From positions 1,736,001-1,800,000 of the forward strand of contig CAVUDO010000002.1 of assembly GCA_963740255.1 (NCBI GenBank): a DNA stretch of 64,000 nt, in the 5' to 3' direction. The notes under the pieces were generated by a model. The model worked only from the letters and a program-made list of their open reading frames with translations. It was not told the origin of the DNA and did no database searches. The DNA is from CAVUDO01 sp963740255. GTDB taxonomy: Bacteria > Actinomycetota > Actinomycetes > Mycobacteriales > Cryptosporangiaceae. Made by a program: the position numbers and the translations under genes. Positions 63,461-64,000 of the stretch are shown here, in pieces (within the stretch, counting starts at the first letter, position 1; every line of letters begins with the position of its first letter).

Positions 63461-64000
63461 GCGGACTCGTTCGAGGACTTCGACGTCGCGGACATCCGGC
63501 CGGCCGCCGGGTCCGGAACGCGGACGGGGGCCGTACGCCGGCCGCCGTTGCCGCTCGGCCGGCGGGCCGGCCGGTTCCCGTTCGGGCCGCCGCGCGCAGG
63601 CGCGCCGCGGTGCACCAGCCAGTCCGCGACACCGTCCACCGGCAGCGGCGGGGAGAACAGGTGGCCCTGGCCGAACTGGCAGTCGGTGCCGGCCAGCAGG
63701 TCCCGCTGGGCCGTGTTCTCCACGCCCTCCGCGATCACGTTCATGTTGAAGACCGCCGCGAGTCGGAGGATCGCCTGGACGAACGCCTGCTGCGTCTCGG
63801 ACGCGGCGAGGTCGTCGATGAACGTCTTGTCGAGTTTGAGGATGTCGATCGGGAAGTGCTGGAGGTAGCTCAGGGCGGAGTAGCCGGTGCCGAAGTCGTC
63901 GATGGCGATCCGGACGCCCATCGCCCGCAGCGCCATCAGGTCGATCCACACCTGCTTGTCGTTGCGCAGCAGGATCGTCTCGGTGATCTCCAGCATGAGC
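63457..64000 (-). CDS. EAL-domain protein (cyclic-di-GMP phosphodiesterase), partial
   Basis: Only the C-terminal part is in the window; the frame is open at the right edge. It shows the EAL motifs EITETILLRNDKQVW, IDDFGTGYSALSYLQHFPID (DDFGTG), ILKLDKTFIDDLA (Lys) and VIAEGVENTAQRDLL (EGVE), then a Pro/Arg-rich tail. All catalytic residues visible in this part are kept. It cleaves c-di-GMP. It is coupled to the oxoamine synthase gene by ATGA. Confidence 0.88.
   Translation of the reverse strand, partial: LMLEITETILLRNDKQVWIDLMALRAMGVRIAIDDFGTGYSALSYLQHFPIDILKLDKTFIDDLAASETQQAFVQAILRLAAVFNMNVIAEGVENTAQRDLLAGTDCQFGQGHLFSPPLPVDGVADWLVHRGAPARGGPNGNRPARRPSGNGGRRTAPVRVPDPAAGRMSATSKSSNESA

Noticed and set aside
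1..64000. rRNA genes, complete tRNA genes, insertion sequences or riboswitches
   Set aside because: None could be recognised; only the two tRNA 3' halves in the att sites were found.

Overview
The window is very GC-rich actinomycete DNA. It carries actinobacterial integrative conjugative element genes, a CvnA/CvnB conservon pair, an XRE/DUF397 pair, a SigE-type sigma factor and a lipid/NRPS-like biosynthetic cluster. This fits a filamentous or complex actinomycete, but the sequence alone does not fix the genus.

Positions 1-26,341 are mobile DNA. A 57-bp direct repeat (12,871-12,927 and 26,285-26,341) starts at the anticodon loop of a tRNA-Arg(CCT) and runs past the tRNA 3' end. Neither copy has a tRNA 5' half, so the intact tRNA probably lies left of the window and two elements sit in tandem. 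Element 1 (left end missing, right end at about 12,927) has a MobF relaxase, a VirD4/TraG-like coupling protein, a DUF2637 membrane protein, several small conserved element proteins, an HTH-type gene next to a PP2C-like phosphatase gene, and a DUF1883-TIR gene beside its right att site. Element 2 (12,871-26,341) is a classic AICE: integrase, excisionase, primase/helicase, DNA methyltransferase, FtsK/TraB translocase, DUF2637, RRQRL protein, DUF6284, then across a twin-palindrome control region a GntR regulator, a methyltransferase and a DUF6119 protein. Most GC-rich backbone genes of both elements are broken by many single-base frameshifts. The integrase, excisionase, TIR, methyltransferase and DUF6119 genes are open.

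Positions 26,342-33,300 look like ordinary chromosome: DUF6458, an Rv0909-like antitoxin, a SigE sigma factor with a membrane-anchored partner, a PhoX phosphatase, a secreted protein and an azoreductase. Positions 33,308-46,515 form a compact biosynthetic cluster. It has a free-standing adenylation domain with a cysteine-type code, an acyl-CoA dehydrogenase, a PCP-heterocyclization (Cy) didomain, two carrier proteins, a fatty-acyl-AMP ligase, FabG, a ketosynthase, a thioester reductase, a class III aminotransferase, an SRPBCC protein, a DUF4188 protein and a GNAT enzyme. Together they suggest a lipid-thiazoline type product released reductively as an aldehyde and converted to an amine.

Positions 46,586-64,000 hold metabolic and regulatory genes: an SDR, a VOC protein, an amidase, an ammonia-lyase-like enzyme with an altered MIO tripeptide, a MetE-like protein, a LacI regulator facing an amidohydrolase/cysteine-dioxygenase-like pair across two tandem operators, CvnA/CvnB, an XRE-DUF397 pair, a cupin and a MarR regulator around a MarR-type palindrome, an NNMT-type methyltransferase, an alpha-oxoamine synthase and an EAL protein that runs off the right end.
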